Source: Candidatus Cloacimonadota bacterium (GTDB taxonomy: Bacteria; Cloacimonadota; Cloacimonadia; JGIOTU-2). From it: a DNA stretch of 12,939 bases. The notes beneath the pieces are model-generated. The model was not told where the DNA came from. It made no database searches and was given only the letters and a program-made list of their open reading frames with translations. Shown here one piece after another: positions 6,209 through 12,939 of this stretch. The position numbers and the translations under genes are program-made. The stretch's first letter is position 1. Every line of letters starts with the position of its first letter. The DNA is taken from the NCBI GenBank assembly GCA_021160355.1, contig JAGHCS010000152.1, positions 1-12,939 on the forward strand. Direction: 5' to 3'.

Positions 6209-7579
6209 ATGAAGAATACCAGAGCAAAACTTATTGATGGTCCTATCGGCAAGCTCCTGATCAAGCTTACTGCCCCGATGATAGTGGGTATGCTCGGCAT
6301 GGTTGCATTCAACCTTGTTGACACATTTTTTGTGGGAAAATTGGGAGCCACACAGCTTGCAGCCCTCAGTTTCACTTTTCCAATAGTACTCGTAGTCAAC
6401 AGCATTGCACTCGGTGTGGGAATGGGTGCTTCGGCAATTATCTCCCGCGCAATTGGTGAAGGCGACACCTACAAAGTCCGAAGAATTACTACAGATGGTT
6501 TATTACTCGCGATAGTACTCGTATTTATTTTTGTGATAATCGGGCTTTCCACAATCAGTCCGCTTTTTAAACTTCTCGGTGCAACCACGCAGGTACTTCC
6601 CTACATCAAACAATATATGGGTATCTGGTATTACGGCATGTTCTTCGTGCTCATTCCAATGGTCGGCAATAATGCGATCAGGGCAACCGGTGATACGAAA
6701 ACACCCAGCGCGATCATGATAGTGGCAGTGATCATGAATTTTATTATGGATCCAATGCTCATTTTTGGACTGGGTCCCTTCCCTGCTCTTGGAATTCGCG
6801 GTGCTGCCATCTCAACTGTTATTGCACGTTTCAGTGCATCTGTTGCAGCTACATGGGTACTGGTTCACAGAGATAGAATGGTCACATTTGAGAAGACTCC
6901 TTTTAGGGAAATATTTGCATCATGGAAATCCATTCTGTTTATTGGTATTCCCATTGCAGGAGCTCGAATGATCCTGCCTGTTTCAGTTGGGGTCATGACA
7001 CGGATCATATCAGTGTATGGTCCCAAAGCAGTTGCTGGTTTTGGCGTTGCATCAAGAATTGAGTTCTTCGCGTTGGCTGTTATACGTGCTCTCTCTTCTG
7101 TATTCGGACCTTTTATCGGGCAGAACCTGGGTGCAAAATTATTTGACCGCGTAAAAAGAGGACTTCGCCTAGCTGAATTATTCTCTCTTGTTTGGGGATT
7201 TGGAATCTTTATTATTCTCTTTATTTTTGCCAGACCAGTAGCTGGCATTTTCAACAAAGATCCTTTGGTTGTCGAAACTATCATAAAGTATCTTTCAATT
7301 GTACCTCTTGGATATGGCTTGCAGGGTGTGCTGCTTTTGTGTAATGTTTCCCTTAATGTGCTACAAAAGCCTTTTCATGCAGCGGGTTTGGTCACGGTTC
7401 AGATGTTCGTGCTCTATATTCCTCTGGCGTATCTCGGTGCGCAAATCCTACAGATCCAGGGTGCTTTTATCGGGATAACTGCTGCATACTGCATCTCGGG
7501 AATTATTGCTCATTTCTTTACCGAGAATCACATTAAAAAAGCTGAGGAAAAGATAATAGCTGATTCCGCTCTCAATTAA
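6209..7579 (+). CDS. MATE-family efflux transporter
   Basis: This is an inner-membrane antiporter of the multidrug and toxic compound extrusion family, which exports cationic or other small molecules using Na+ or H+. Its 456 residues and about 12 hydrophobic segments in two similar halves match the family. The first helix region reads PIGKLLIKLTAPMIVGML, then NLVDTFFVGKLG, the conserved start of the N-terminal bundle, and GMGASAIISRAIGEGD follows. In the middle come GNNAIRATGDTKTPS and FIMDPMLIFGLGPFPALGIRGAA, both MATE signatures. The second half repeats the theme with GVASRIEFFALAVIRALSSVFGPFIGQNLGAK. The start is supported by the family N-terminus and AGGAAA at 6193-6198, about 10 nt upstream. 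It looks intact. The substrate and coupling ion cannot be told. The gene stands alone, followed by a dyad repeat and then a separately promoted lipoprotein gene. Confidence 0.93.
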   Translation: MKNTRAKLIDGPIGKLLIKLTAPMIVGMLGMVAFNLVDTFFVGKLGATQLAALSFTFPIVLVVNSIALGVGMGASAIISRAIGEGDTYKVRRITTDGLLLAIVLVFIFVIIGLSTISPLFKLLGATTQVLPYIKQYMGIWYYGMFFVLIPMVGNNAIRATGDTKTPSAIMIVAVIMNFIMDPMLIFGLGPFPALGIRGAAISTVIARFSASVAATWVLVHRDRMVTFEKTPFREIFASWKSILFIGIPIAGARMILPVSVGVMTRIISVYGPKAVAGFGVASRIEFFALAVIRALSSVFGPFIGQNLGAKLFDRVKRGLRLAELFSLVWGFGIFIILFIFARPVAGIFNKDPLVVETIIKYLSIVPLGYGLQGVLLLCNVSLNVLQKPFHAAGLVTVQMFVLYIPLAYLGAQILQIQGAFIGITAAYCISGIIAHFFTENHIKKAEEKIIADSALN

Positions 7580-7583
7580 TATC

Positions 7584-7633
7584 CTTTGCGAAAGTTTCCG
7601 CCAGTGGTCGGACAAGTCCTTCTTTTCGCAAAG
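7584..7633. repeat. 50-bp dyad element with perfect 10-bp terminal inverted repeats (REP/MITE-like)
   Basis: CTTTGCGAAA (7584-7593) and TTTCGCAAAG (7624-7633) are exact reverse complements 30 bp apart. The interior holds two smaller dyads: CCG (7598-7600) with CGG (7609-7611), and GGACAAGTCC (7610-7619). The element starts 4 bp after the MATE stop codon. No T-run follows the stem directly, so it is not a standard intrinsic terminator, though a run of six Ts occurs about 35 bp later. It could be a REP-like or MITE-like repeat or a 3' mRNA stability stem. Confidence 0.6.
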
Positions 7634-7680
7634 TGCTGTTATACCTACGTATGAAGTACGATTATATAATTTTTTAAAGG

Positions 7681-7709
7681 TTGACATATAAAATTTAGTA
7701 TTTAAAAAT
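7681..7709 (+). promoter_or_regulatory. Probable sigma70-type promoter of the lipoprotein gene
   Basis: A perfect TTGACA at 7681-7686 is followed after 16-17 bp by TAAAAA (7703-7708) or AAAAAT (7704-7709), each about 4 of 6 to the -10 consensus. It is 45 bp before the ATG at 7755, which has AGGAG at 7743-7747. This would make the lipoprotein gene independent of the MATE gene. Confidence 0.45.
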
Positions 7710-7754
7710 CACTTCAAATTTTTAGAATTTTCAATAAAATCCAGGAGAAAAAAA

Positions 7755-8762
7755 ATGAAAATTATTCGAATAATTCTCGTTGTCATGCTTGTTGCTATGC
7801 TTTCCTTCTGTAAAAGTACCGGCAGCTCTAATGACAAACCAAATGCTCCATCCAATCCCACACCGGCTGACAATTCAACCAATCTCGGCATCGCTCCACT
7901 TCTTGTGTGGGAATGTTCAGACCCCGAGGAGGACCCTCTTACTTACGATGTTTATTTAGGAACAAATCCGAATCCGGGTGCAGCAGAACTCGTGGCACAG
8001 GATCTTACTGTTCCGAACTTCAATCCCGGCTTATTAGGATATGTGGCAAAATATTATTGGAAGATCGTGGCGCACGATGATCAAAAGGGCAGCACGTCCG
8101 GTCCTGTCTGGAATTTTACAACAATGGGCTTTTCTGAGGACTTCTCTGATGGAACCGCCGACAACTTTGTTTTTGAAGATTCACGTTGGTATGTTGCCAG
8201 CAGTAATCTCATCATGGAAGGATGGGAAAACGATACTTGGGCAAATGCATATTATAACCAAGAATTCAAGGATTACACTGTTGAGACTCGTGTGGGAAGA
8301 ACTAAAAGTGACTCAACAATGTATTACACCTATGGCTTGTTCTTTCGATCAAATGGTTTTATGGGCTATGAAACAAAATCGGCAGACGGTTACTTGCTTG
8401 GCGTTACTGCTTATGGCTATTATAGTGTTTGGCTTGAAGAAGGTGGGGTAGAAACGGAGATCATTCCCTGGACATATACTCCCAATCTTGGTTATGGACT
8501 CTATTCATTCAGTAAAATCAAAATAGTAGCAAATGGATCAAACTTCGATATCTACTTCAACGATATCTGGACTGATAGCTTTACTGACGAAACCTTTCCA
8601 ACAGGTTATATAACCCTAGTAACTAATGATGCTTTATATTATGAACCAAATGAGCTTTGGTGGCAGTATTTCAATATGTCTGCAGCTGAAGCAGTAAAAG
8701 GAACCCCCACACATCATACTCCTGTTCAAACGGATCATACCTCTGCTTATTCTCCAAAATAA
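7755..8762 (+). CDS. Probable lipoprotein with FN3-like and LamG/DUF1080-like beta-sandwich domains
   Basis: This is a 335-aa exported protein of unknown specific function. Residues 1-18 are a basic-hydrophobic signal (MKIIRIILVVMLVAMLSF) ending at Cys19. The lipobox LSFC has Phe at -1, which is unusual but tolerated in some phyla, and a Ser/Asn/Pro-rich tether follows. Residues about 28-123 look FN3-like: PSNPTPADNSTNLGIAPLL, then DPEEDPLTYDVYLGTNPNP and YYWKIVAHDDQ...GPVWNFTT, the layout of many surface-protein Ig/FN3 modules. Residues about 126-312 resemble a concanavalin-like LamG or DUF1080 sandwich: EDFSDGTADNFVFEDSRWYV, YTVETRVGR, GLFFRSNG, and SKIKIVANGSNFDIYFND. No catalytic residues stand out, so binding to a glycan or other surface ligand is as likely as hydrolysis. 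The C-terminus is a His/Thr/Ser-rich tail. The start is supported by AGGAG 7 nt upstream. A terminator follows. Confidence 0.8.
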   Translation: MKIIRIILVVMLVAMLSFCKSTGSSNDKPNAPSNPTPADNSTNLGIAPLLVWECSDPEEDPLTYDVYLGTNPNPGAAELVAQDLTVPNFNPGLLGYVAKYYWKIVAHDDQKGSTSGPVWNFTTMGFSEDFSDGTADNFVFEDSRWYVASSNLIMEGWENDTWANAYYNQEFKDYTVETRVGRTKSDSTMYYTYGLFFRSNGFMGYETKSADGYLLGVTAYGYYSVWLEEGGVETEIIPWTYTPNLGYGLYSFSKIKIVANGSNFDIYFNDIWTDSFTDETFPTGYITLVTNDALYYEPNELWWQYFNMSAAEAVKGTPTHHTPVQTDHTSAYSPK

Positions 8763-8789
8763 TCAAAATATTCTAAATCAAAAATATTA

Positions 8790-8819
8790 CCCGGTAGTGA
8801 ATGCTGCCGGGGTTTTTTT
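8790..8819. terminator. Intrinsic terminator, probably bidirectional, between convergent genes
   Basis: CCCGGTAG (8790-8797) pairs with CTGCCGGG (8804-8811), giving an 8-bp stem with one T-G wobble and a 6-nt loop, followed by seven Ts (8813-8819). On the plus strand it ends the lipoprotein transcript. On the minus strand the hairpin is followed by TAATATTTTTG, a weaker T tract, so it can also serve the converging beta-helix gene, whose stop is at 8847. Confidence 0.9.
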
Positions 8820-8846
8820 GTAACAAATAATTGATTGAAGGCATTG

Positions 8847-11135
8847 TTAATAGGTTAACTTCACCATCTTCCTCATAACTTCTTTATTACCATATCTCAG
8901 TTTATAGAAATATGCCCCGGGCGCAACTTCATTTCCCCTCTCATCCGTTCCATCCCAGTAGAGTTCAGTGTATGGAGAAGACTCAAAATTGCTTTTAACG
9001 AAAGTCTTTATCAACTGCCCTCGGGAATTAAATATTTTAAGTGAAATATCCTTATTGCTTTGGATGTCTTTTAAACTGCAAATAATATTCGTATGATCCG
9101 TAAATGGATTTGGGCTATTCATAAAAGCAATTATGTTTTCAGGCAATTCCGGTTCATCGATGCCATACCCCTGCCACTCATAGGCACCCATATCTATCAT
9201 ATCTCCATATATTCGTGGATTTCCCGCTAAATCGTATAAGGGAATTTCTATACTATCCGGCAAAACCAGCGTGCCGACATCGATACATGGTGATCCGGTT
9301 GATAGATAATAGGGATATTCCCCGATTCCTTCCCACATTGGATTAGTATCCAGGTTGCCGTCCAGCCAATTGAAGGTATTCGTGCCTTGCACTGCAATAT
9401 CCCATTGTCCACCTTCTAACAACGTATGACTAAAAGTTATTGTATTAGGATACGTTCGACCATCGACATACATCTCCCGTGGGTCATCTCCATACAATAT
9501 GCAGTTGTAAAAACCAACGTTTGATCCATCTTCAATACTTATTCCCTCACCACTTAATGGCGCATCATTGTTTCCGATTGTACAATTTATAAAATCTGCA
9601 TTTTGTTTATTCGTGACAACCAATGCCGAAGCTGCATTGGGCCATTCTGTTGTTGCATTAACATTTTCTGTAATTTCGGTATTGATTACTTCCGAAAACC
9701 ATCTATTCTCATAACTAGGATGCCCACTTATTAGTAGTCCATATCCACTCCAATCATCAATAGCGTAATTAGGAGCATTAGATTTAATAATTGTATTTTC
9801 TATTTTTGTGCATTCAAACGGGCCAAGTCCAACTGCTACTCCACCGTGATTATTTACTACTTCGACATTTTTCAATACAATGCTTGTTGAATCAAGAATG
9901 AAAGCACTAAGGGATGTCGAAGCAATGACCGATCTTCCTGCAATTGCGGGATCTGTGTTATTTTCAAACCTTACATTTTCGATTACAGCACCCCGGGGTT
10001 GATAAAATCTTAATGCCCCACTATATATCTGTTTTCCATTAACAACTTTCATGTCACGAATCGTATAATCTCTTTGGTAATCATAATCATAAAAGATACA
10101 TGATAATTCCTCTGCATCGAGAATACTCTGTTCTTTCCCGACACCATCAAGCGTAATATAGCTTCTTAAATTAAGGGGATATTTTTCCCCGTTTAAGGAA
10201 GGAGAATAGGTTCCTTCACTAATATGAATTGTATTCGGGTGTAATCTATCTGAAGCGATCTTCGTTAATGCAAAGTATATGTTTTTGAGTGGTTCATCTT
10301 CAGTTAATCCGATATTAGCATTATCGCCATAAGGTGAAACATACAGGTCTTGATTCATTGGAGTAATTTTACCATGTTGTATATCGATTGTCGATCCTAC
10401 AAAATCAGAGAAGAAAAAGGCATCTGGTTCCATAACGGTAAAGGTATCAACATACACATGTATAGGATCACTGTCTGATCCGCCCCTATATATGTCCGAA
10501 CCGACAGCACCTGAGTTAAAATATATATTGCATAATTCGTCTTGGCTAAACGTCACTGATGCCCAGTAGGATAATACCAATCCTCCCCCGTATCTATACG
10601 TATGATTTGATGTTATTAAACAATTTTCAAGAGTAGGGCATGCATCACCGGAATAAGATCCCCCGATGTAAATACCCCCACCATAGTCGGCTCTGTTCTT
10701 TCTAATAATACAATTATTAATCACTATTTGGCTGTCATATACATTTAAACCTCCACCACAAATATAGTTATATTGATCAATCGATCCCGTTCCATTCTGA
10801 ATAGTAAATCCGCATAGCATAGCGGTTTCATCTTCTCCATTGATTGCTTTTACCACGCTCCCATTATGGTTCCCATCAATAATCGTTGTTTTTACAAATG
10901 AATCTATTTGTGTGGTGAGGTAAAGACTGGCAACCGTTATGTTTTTTCCATTGTAATTAATATTTTCGTAATACGTTCCAGGATAGACAAGAATGGTATC
11001 CCCATTAGAAGAAGCATCTATTCCGTCTTGAATAGCAGAAAAGTCACTAGTGCCATCAAGGGAGACGGTGTATATGGCTGCTACTAATGAAGAATTAAGT
11101 GCTAATAATAAAACTAATAAAACAATTCTTTTCAT
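8847..11135 (-). CDS. Secreted tandem beta-helix protein with C-terminal FlgD-like sorting domain
   Basis: A 762-aa surface or secreted protein. A signal peptide covers residues 1-20 (MKRIVLLVLLLALNSSLVAA). Residues about 21-258 form a right-handed parallel beta-helix of the pectate-lyase-like type: DFSAIQDGIDASSNGDTILV, then YPGTYYENI, and turns such as CGGGLNV, YGGGIYIGG and YGGGLVLS. A second unit starts near 262 with LYVSPYGDNANIGLTEDEPL and HISEGTYSPSLNGEKYPLNL, a DUF1565-like opening, and runs as another helix to about 600. Then comes GSPCIDVGT...DLAGNPRIYGDMIDMGAYEW, the anchor-type module shared with the upstream gene. Residues 674-762 are a FlgD-like/Por-type C-terminal domain (SPNPFTDHTN, KIFNSRGQLIKTF, WDGTDERGNEVAPGAYFYKL), which in FCB bacteria marks type IX secretion cargo. 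No pectate-lyase catalytic residues were recognised, so an adhesin or structural role is equally possible. An AAGG site precedes the ATG. The gene lies 59 bp downstream of its relative. Confidence 0.88.
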   Translation of the reverse strand: MKRIVLLVLLLALNSSLVAAIYTVSLDGTSDFSAIQDGIDASSNGDTILVYPGTYYENINYNGKNITVASLYLTTQIDSFVKTTIIDGNHNGSVVKAINGEDETAMLCGFTIQNGTGSIDQYNYICGGGLNVYDSQIVINNCIIRKNRADYGGGIYIGGSYSGDACPTLENCLITSNHTYRYGGGLVLSYWASVTFSQDELCNIYFNSGAVGSDIYRGGSDSDPIHVYVDTFTVMEPDAFFFSDFVGSTIDIQHGKITPMNQDLYVSPYGDNANIGLTEDEPLKNIYFALTKIASDRLHPNTIHISEGTYSPSLNGEKYPLNLRSYITLDGVGKEQSILDAEELSCIFYDYDYQRDYTIRDMKVVNGKQIYSGALRFYQPRGAVIENVRFENNTDPAIAGRSVIASTSLSAFILDSTSIVLKNVEVVNNHGGVAVGLGPFECTKIENTIIKSNAPNYAIDDWSGYGLLISGHPSYENRWFSEVINTEITENVNATTEWPNAASALVVTNKQNADFINCTIGNNDAPLSGEGISIEDGSNVGFYNCILYGDDPREMYVDGRTYPNTITFSHTLLEGGQWDIAVQGTNTFNWLDGNLDTNPMWEGIGEYPYYLSTGSPCIDVGTLVLPDSIEIPLYDLAGNPRIYGDMIDMGAYEWQGYGIDEPELPENIIAFMNSPNPFTDHTNIICSLKDIQSNKDISLKIFNSRGQLIKTFVKSNFESSPYTELYWDGTDERGNEVAPGAYFYKLRYGNKEVMRKMVKLTY

Positions 11136-11143
11136 TCTAACCT

Positions 11144-11155
11144 TATCTTAAGATA
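11144..11155. other. 12-bp perfect palindrome TATCTTAAGATA
   Basis: TATCTTAAGATA is its own reverse complement. It sits between the 9-bp hairpin at 11157-11181 and the start codon of the beta-helix gene, overlapping the upstream edge of that gene's ribosome binding region. It could be a protein-binding site or chance in AT-rich DNA. Confidence 0.3.
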
Positions 11156-11156
11156 C

Positions 11157-11181
11157 GGGAGGAGCCAAATAAGCTCCTCCC
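11157..11181 (-). terminator. Perfect 9-bp hairpin between the two secreted-protein genes (terminator-like, no U tract on the minus strand)
   Basis: GGGAGGAGC (11157-11165) and GCTCCTCCC (11173-11181) pair perfectly around a 7-nt loop. The hairpin begins 13 nt after the stop of the upstream minus-strand gene. After the stem the minus-strand transcript reads CGTATCTTAAG, so the classic U tract is missing. On the plus strand TATTTTAATATTT follows, but no plus-strand gene ends here. It may be a processing or mRNA-stabilising stem, or an unusual terminator. Confidence 0.4.
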
Positions 11182-11194
11182 TATTTTAATATTT

Positions 11195-12939
11195 CTACTC
11201 TAAAACAATCATCTTTCTAATAATTGAAGAACTGAAATCTTCTATTTTGTATAGATTGACACCATTGCATACCTTTGCGTTAGATTCGTTTTTACCATCC
11301 CAGTGAATGGCATGATATCCGGCATTCATTTCTTCATTGTCAATAACTGTTTTCACAAGCTGTCCCCGTATGTTATAAATCTTCAAGGTGATCATATCAT
11401 TATGAGGTAAGGCAAATGAAATAGATGTGCTCGTTATTTTATGGTTGAAAGGATTGGGAACATTTTGTTGTAATATGAGTTTATCAACAAGCTGTGCATT
11501 ACCGGAATCAAAAAGTATAATATTGTATTTACGCATTCCTGATTTAAGTGATGCTTCTATGAATTCCTGTGATTTAAAATCATAAAGTAAATAGTCATTT
11601 GCTTTGGTAACACCTTTGCCCTGACCTTGATATATCTTGAAAATCAGTTCTGTTCCTTCTTTTGTTTGAGTATCAGTATATGCAAGTATTTGAGCAGAAC
11701 CCAGACTATCGATCTTTGCTGAACCCAGGCATTCGTCATCAGTATTGAATACTCCTATTTCTAATGCATATTCATCTAATCCTATCACATCGATAACTTC
11801 ATAAGATTCCTTTTCATCATAGGAGAAAGCTACTGTTTCGCTATAGCTCCCCTCCTTAGTATCACTCCCATCCGGATCATTCCAGATTAAGTCTATCTGT
11901 TCAGACATTTCAATGATATAGCCCCTGCCATAATGGAGCGGGTGAATTCTTGAACTTGGTAAAATTTGTGACTGACCAGGGAAATCTTTTTCGGGTGGAT
12001 CTGGATCTGGTTTATAATACCAGTTTTCTGCCTGAATTGACAATACTTTATCAAAATGATTATTGGTGGTAGTATTTATCCCAAAAGCTTCATCAAAATT
12101 CTGACTCTGTGGAAGCCAGTATCCAATCCAATTATAACCGGCATCAAGATGAATTTCTGTTTCTGCAGGTATCAGATTAACATTATCACCAATAACACTA
12201 AATGGATATAAATAGCAATTATCAATCATCTCAAGTTTATAACCGGCAGTGCTTTCTATGTTATAAAGGTCATAATGATCCCATTGATGATTTATGAAAT
12301 CATAAACCATTTTTATATCATCATCGGTAACAATCTGGTTTACATTGGACTGTTCAGTTGGCACGAGAGGTTCCAGTACTTCTTCTGCATCCTGAATTCC
12401 GTTATCACTATTTAATTCCGGGAAGGATATCCAGTTCCACTCATTGTCGAGGGCTGGGCTGCCGTATACCATAATTTGAATTTCTGGAATAAAAGGGTCT
12501 GAGCTGGTTATAGTAGCAATACCATCACAGTTTACAAACATCTTATGGCAGCAGAATGTAATAGGAATTTCTACAGAACTATGATAAGCAGAAGTACTGT
12601 GGGGTAATATTTCTGGTATATCTTCAGGATCAATTGAATAATATTCGGCTATAGTGTCTGCAAATGTAATTTCAATATCTGTTAAGTCTGTTTCAAAACT
12701 ATTATTTTCTATTCTCAACTCTATAGATGATACTCTATCATGACGAACATTACCAAAATCTATTTCCTGCTGGGGAAGACAGATACCGGGCTCATAATAT
12801 TCGTATGCCCCAATATCTATTATTTCCGCTGAAGTTCGAGGGTTTCCCGCTAAGTCAGTCAAAGGTAAATTTTGAAAAGAGATATTACTATAATTTACAA
12901 AACCAGTATCACGACAGGGAGAAGAATCATTTAGAGAAT
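11195..12939 (-). CDS. Large secreted protein with anchor-type module and FlgD-like C-terminal domain (5' end outside the window)
   Basis: The frame is open to the window's right edge. The last 580 residues are visible, with the first full codon beginning at 12937. The visible N-terminal part, SLNDSSPCRDTG followed by LPLTDLAGNPRTSAEIIDIGAYEY, is the tail of a beta-helix/anchor-type module like that in the downstream protein. The internal TTG at 12862 is therefore not the true start. Next comes an Ig-like ASPM/Hydin-type domain (QQEIDFGNVRHDRVSSIELRI...ITSSDPFIPEIQI). A long central region begins DNEWNWISFPEL and contains two similar 'NWISFPEL / NWIGYWLP' segments. The final ~90 residues are a FlgD-like C-terminal domain (QQNVPNPFNHK, LKIYNIRGQLVKTVID, GYHAIHWDGKNESNAKVCNG), again pointing to type IX-type export. 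Its usual GIYFY is replaced by GVNLYK. The protein has unusual FCCHKM and NCDG cysteines. Function is unknown; adhesion or surface structure is plausible. It is probably co-transcribed with, or processed apart from, the next gene. Confidence 0.85.
   Translation of the reverse strand, partial: SLNDSSPCRDTGFVNYSNISFQNLPLTDLAGNPRTSAEIIDIGAYEYYEPGICLPQQEIDFGNVRHDRVSSIELRIENNSFETDLTDIEITFADTIAEYYSIDPEDIPEILPHSTSAYHSSVEIPITFCCHKMFVNCDGIATITSSDPFIPEIQIMVYGSPALDNEWNWISFPELNSDNGIQDAEEVLEPLVPTEQSNVNQIVTDDDIKMVYDFINHQWDHYDLYNIESTAGYKLEMIDNCYLYPFSVIGDNVNLIPAETEIHLDAGYNWIGYWLPQSQNFDEAFGINTTTNNHFDKVLSIQAENWYYKPDPDPPEKDFPGQSQILPSSRIHPLHYGRGYIIEMSEQIDLIWNDPDGSDTKEGSYSETVAFSYDEKESYEVIDVIGLDEYALEIGVFNTDDECLGSAKIDSLGSAQILAYTDTQTKEGTELIFKIYQGQGKGVTKANDYLLYDFKSQEFIEASLKSGMRKYNIILFDSGNAQLVDKLILQQNVPNPFNHKITSTSISFALPHNDMITLKIYNIRGQLVKTVIDNEEMNAGYHAIHWDGKNESNAKVCNGVNLYKIEDFSSSIIRKMIVLE

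Noticed and set aside
5717..6237. Short plus-strand frames overlapping the thioesterase and the divergent gap
   Set aside because: They have no homology signal and lie opposite a well-supported hotdog gene or run into the MATE start in another frame.
6094..6468. N-terminal extension of the thioesterase frame to 283 aa
   Set aside because: The extra 125 residues are low-complexity-like, lie in the divergent gap and antisense inside the MATE gene, and have no hotdog similarity. A good ribosome binding site and the family N-terminus place the start at 6093.
7584..7633. Intrinsic terminator reading of the dyad after the MATE gene
   Set aside because: The loop is 30 nt and the base of the stem is followed by TGCTG, not Ts.
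8041..8451. 136-aa frame overlapping the lipoprotein gene
   Set aside because: It is an out-of-frame shadow; the lipoprotein frame has a signal sequence, ribosome binding site and coherent domains throughout.
12860..12862. TTG as the start of the right-most minus-strand gene
   Set aside because: The frame stays open to the window edge, and the upstream residues (SSPCRDTG and LPL) continue the conserved anchor module, so the gene is cut by the window and does not begin there.

Overview
The window reads as a chromosomal segment of an AT-rich, anaerobic, Gram-negative-type bacterium of the FCB group. Candidatus Cloacimonadota or a close relative is my best guess. The evidence is a methylmalonyl-CoA/pyruvate carboxyltransferase module of the kind used by propionate-metabolising anaerobes, a fused Memo-AMMECR1 protein, and two very large secreted beta-helix-type proteins ending in a FlgD-like/Por-type C-terminal domain. 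There is no rRNA or other decisive marker, so the phylum is an inference.

Left part (1-3978, + strand): a carboxyltransferase module. It consists of a 518-aa acyl-CoA carboxylase beta / methylmalonyl-CoA decarboxylase alpha-type subunit, a 54-aa small gene 8 bp downstream that resembles the small epsilon-type subunits of such complexes, an intergenic block carrying two opposed arrays of an 8-bp repeat, and a 639-aa pyruvate/oxaloacetate carboxyltransferase with its own C-terminal biotinyl domain. No biotin carboxylase and no membrane decarboxylase beta subunit lie in the window. The set therefore fits a transcarboxylase (methylmalonyl-CoA + pyruvate <-> propionyl-CoA + oxaloacetate) better than an ATP-driven carboxylase, although missing partners could be encoded elsewhere.

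Middle (4133-7579): a + strand gene fuses a Memo domain to an AMMECR1 domain behind an apparent signal peptide. It converges, with stop codons overlapping in a single TTAA, on a 158-aa PaaI-type hotdog thioesterase on the - strand. The thioesterase is in turn divergent from a + strand MATE-family multidrug/cation antiporter. A 50-bp dyad (REP-like or MITE-like) follows the MATE gene.

Right part (7681-12939): envelope and secreted proteins. A + strand probable lipoprotein (FN3-like plus LamG-like folds) has its own promoter and converges on a strong, probably bidirectional, intrinsic terminator. From the other side come two - strand genes. One is a complete 762-aa tandem beta-helix protein (second half DUF1565-like). 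The other is the last 580 residues of a larger relative whose 5' end is outside the window. Both carry the same LAGNPR/GAYE anchor-type module and a C-terminal FlgD-like sorting domain, and they are separated by only 59 bp that hold a perfect 9-bp hairpin and a 12-bp palindrome.

No tRNA, rRNA, CRISPR array, transposase or phage gene was seen. The only gene-free stretches are under 200 bp, and their contents are listed.
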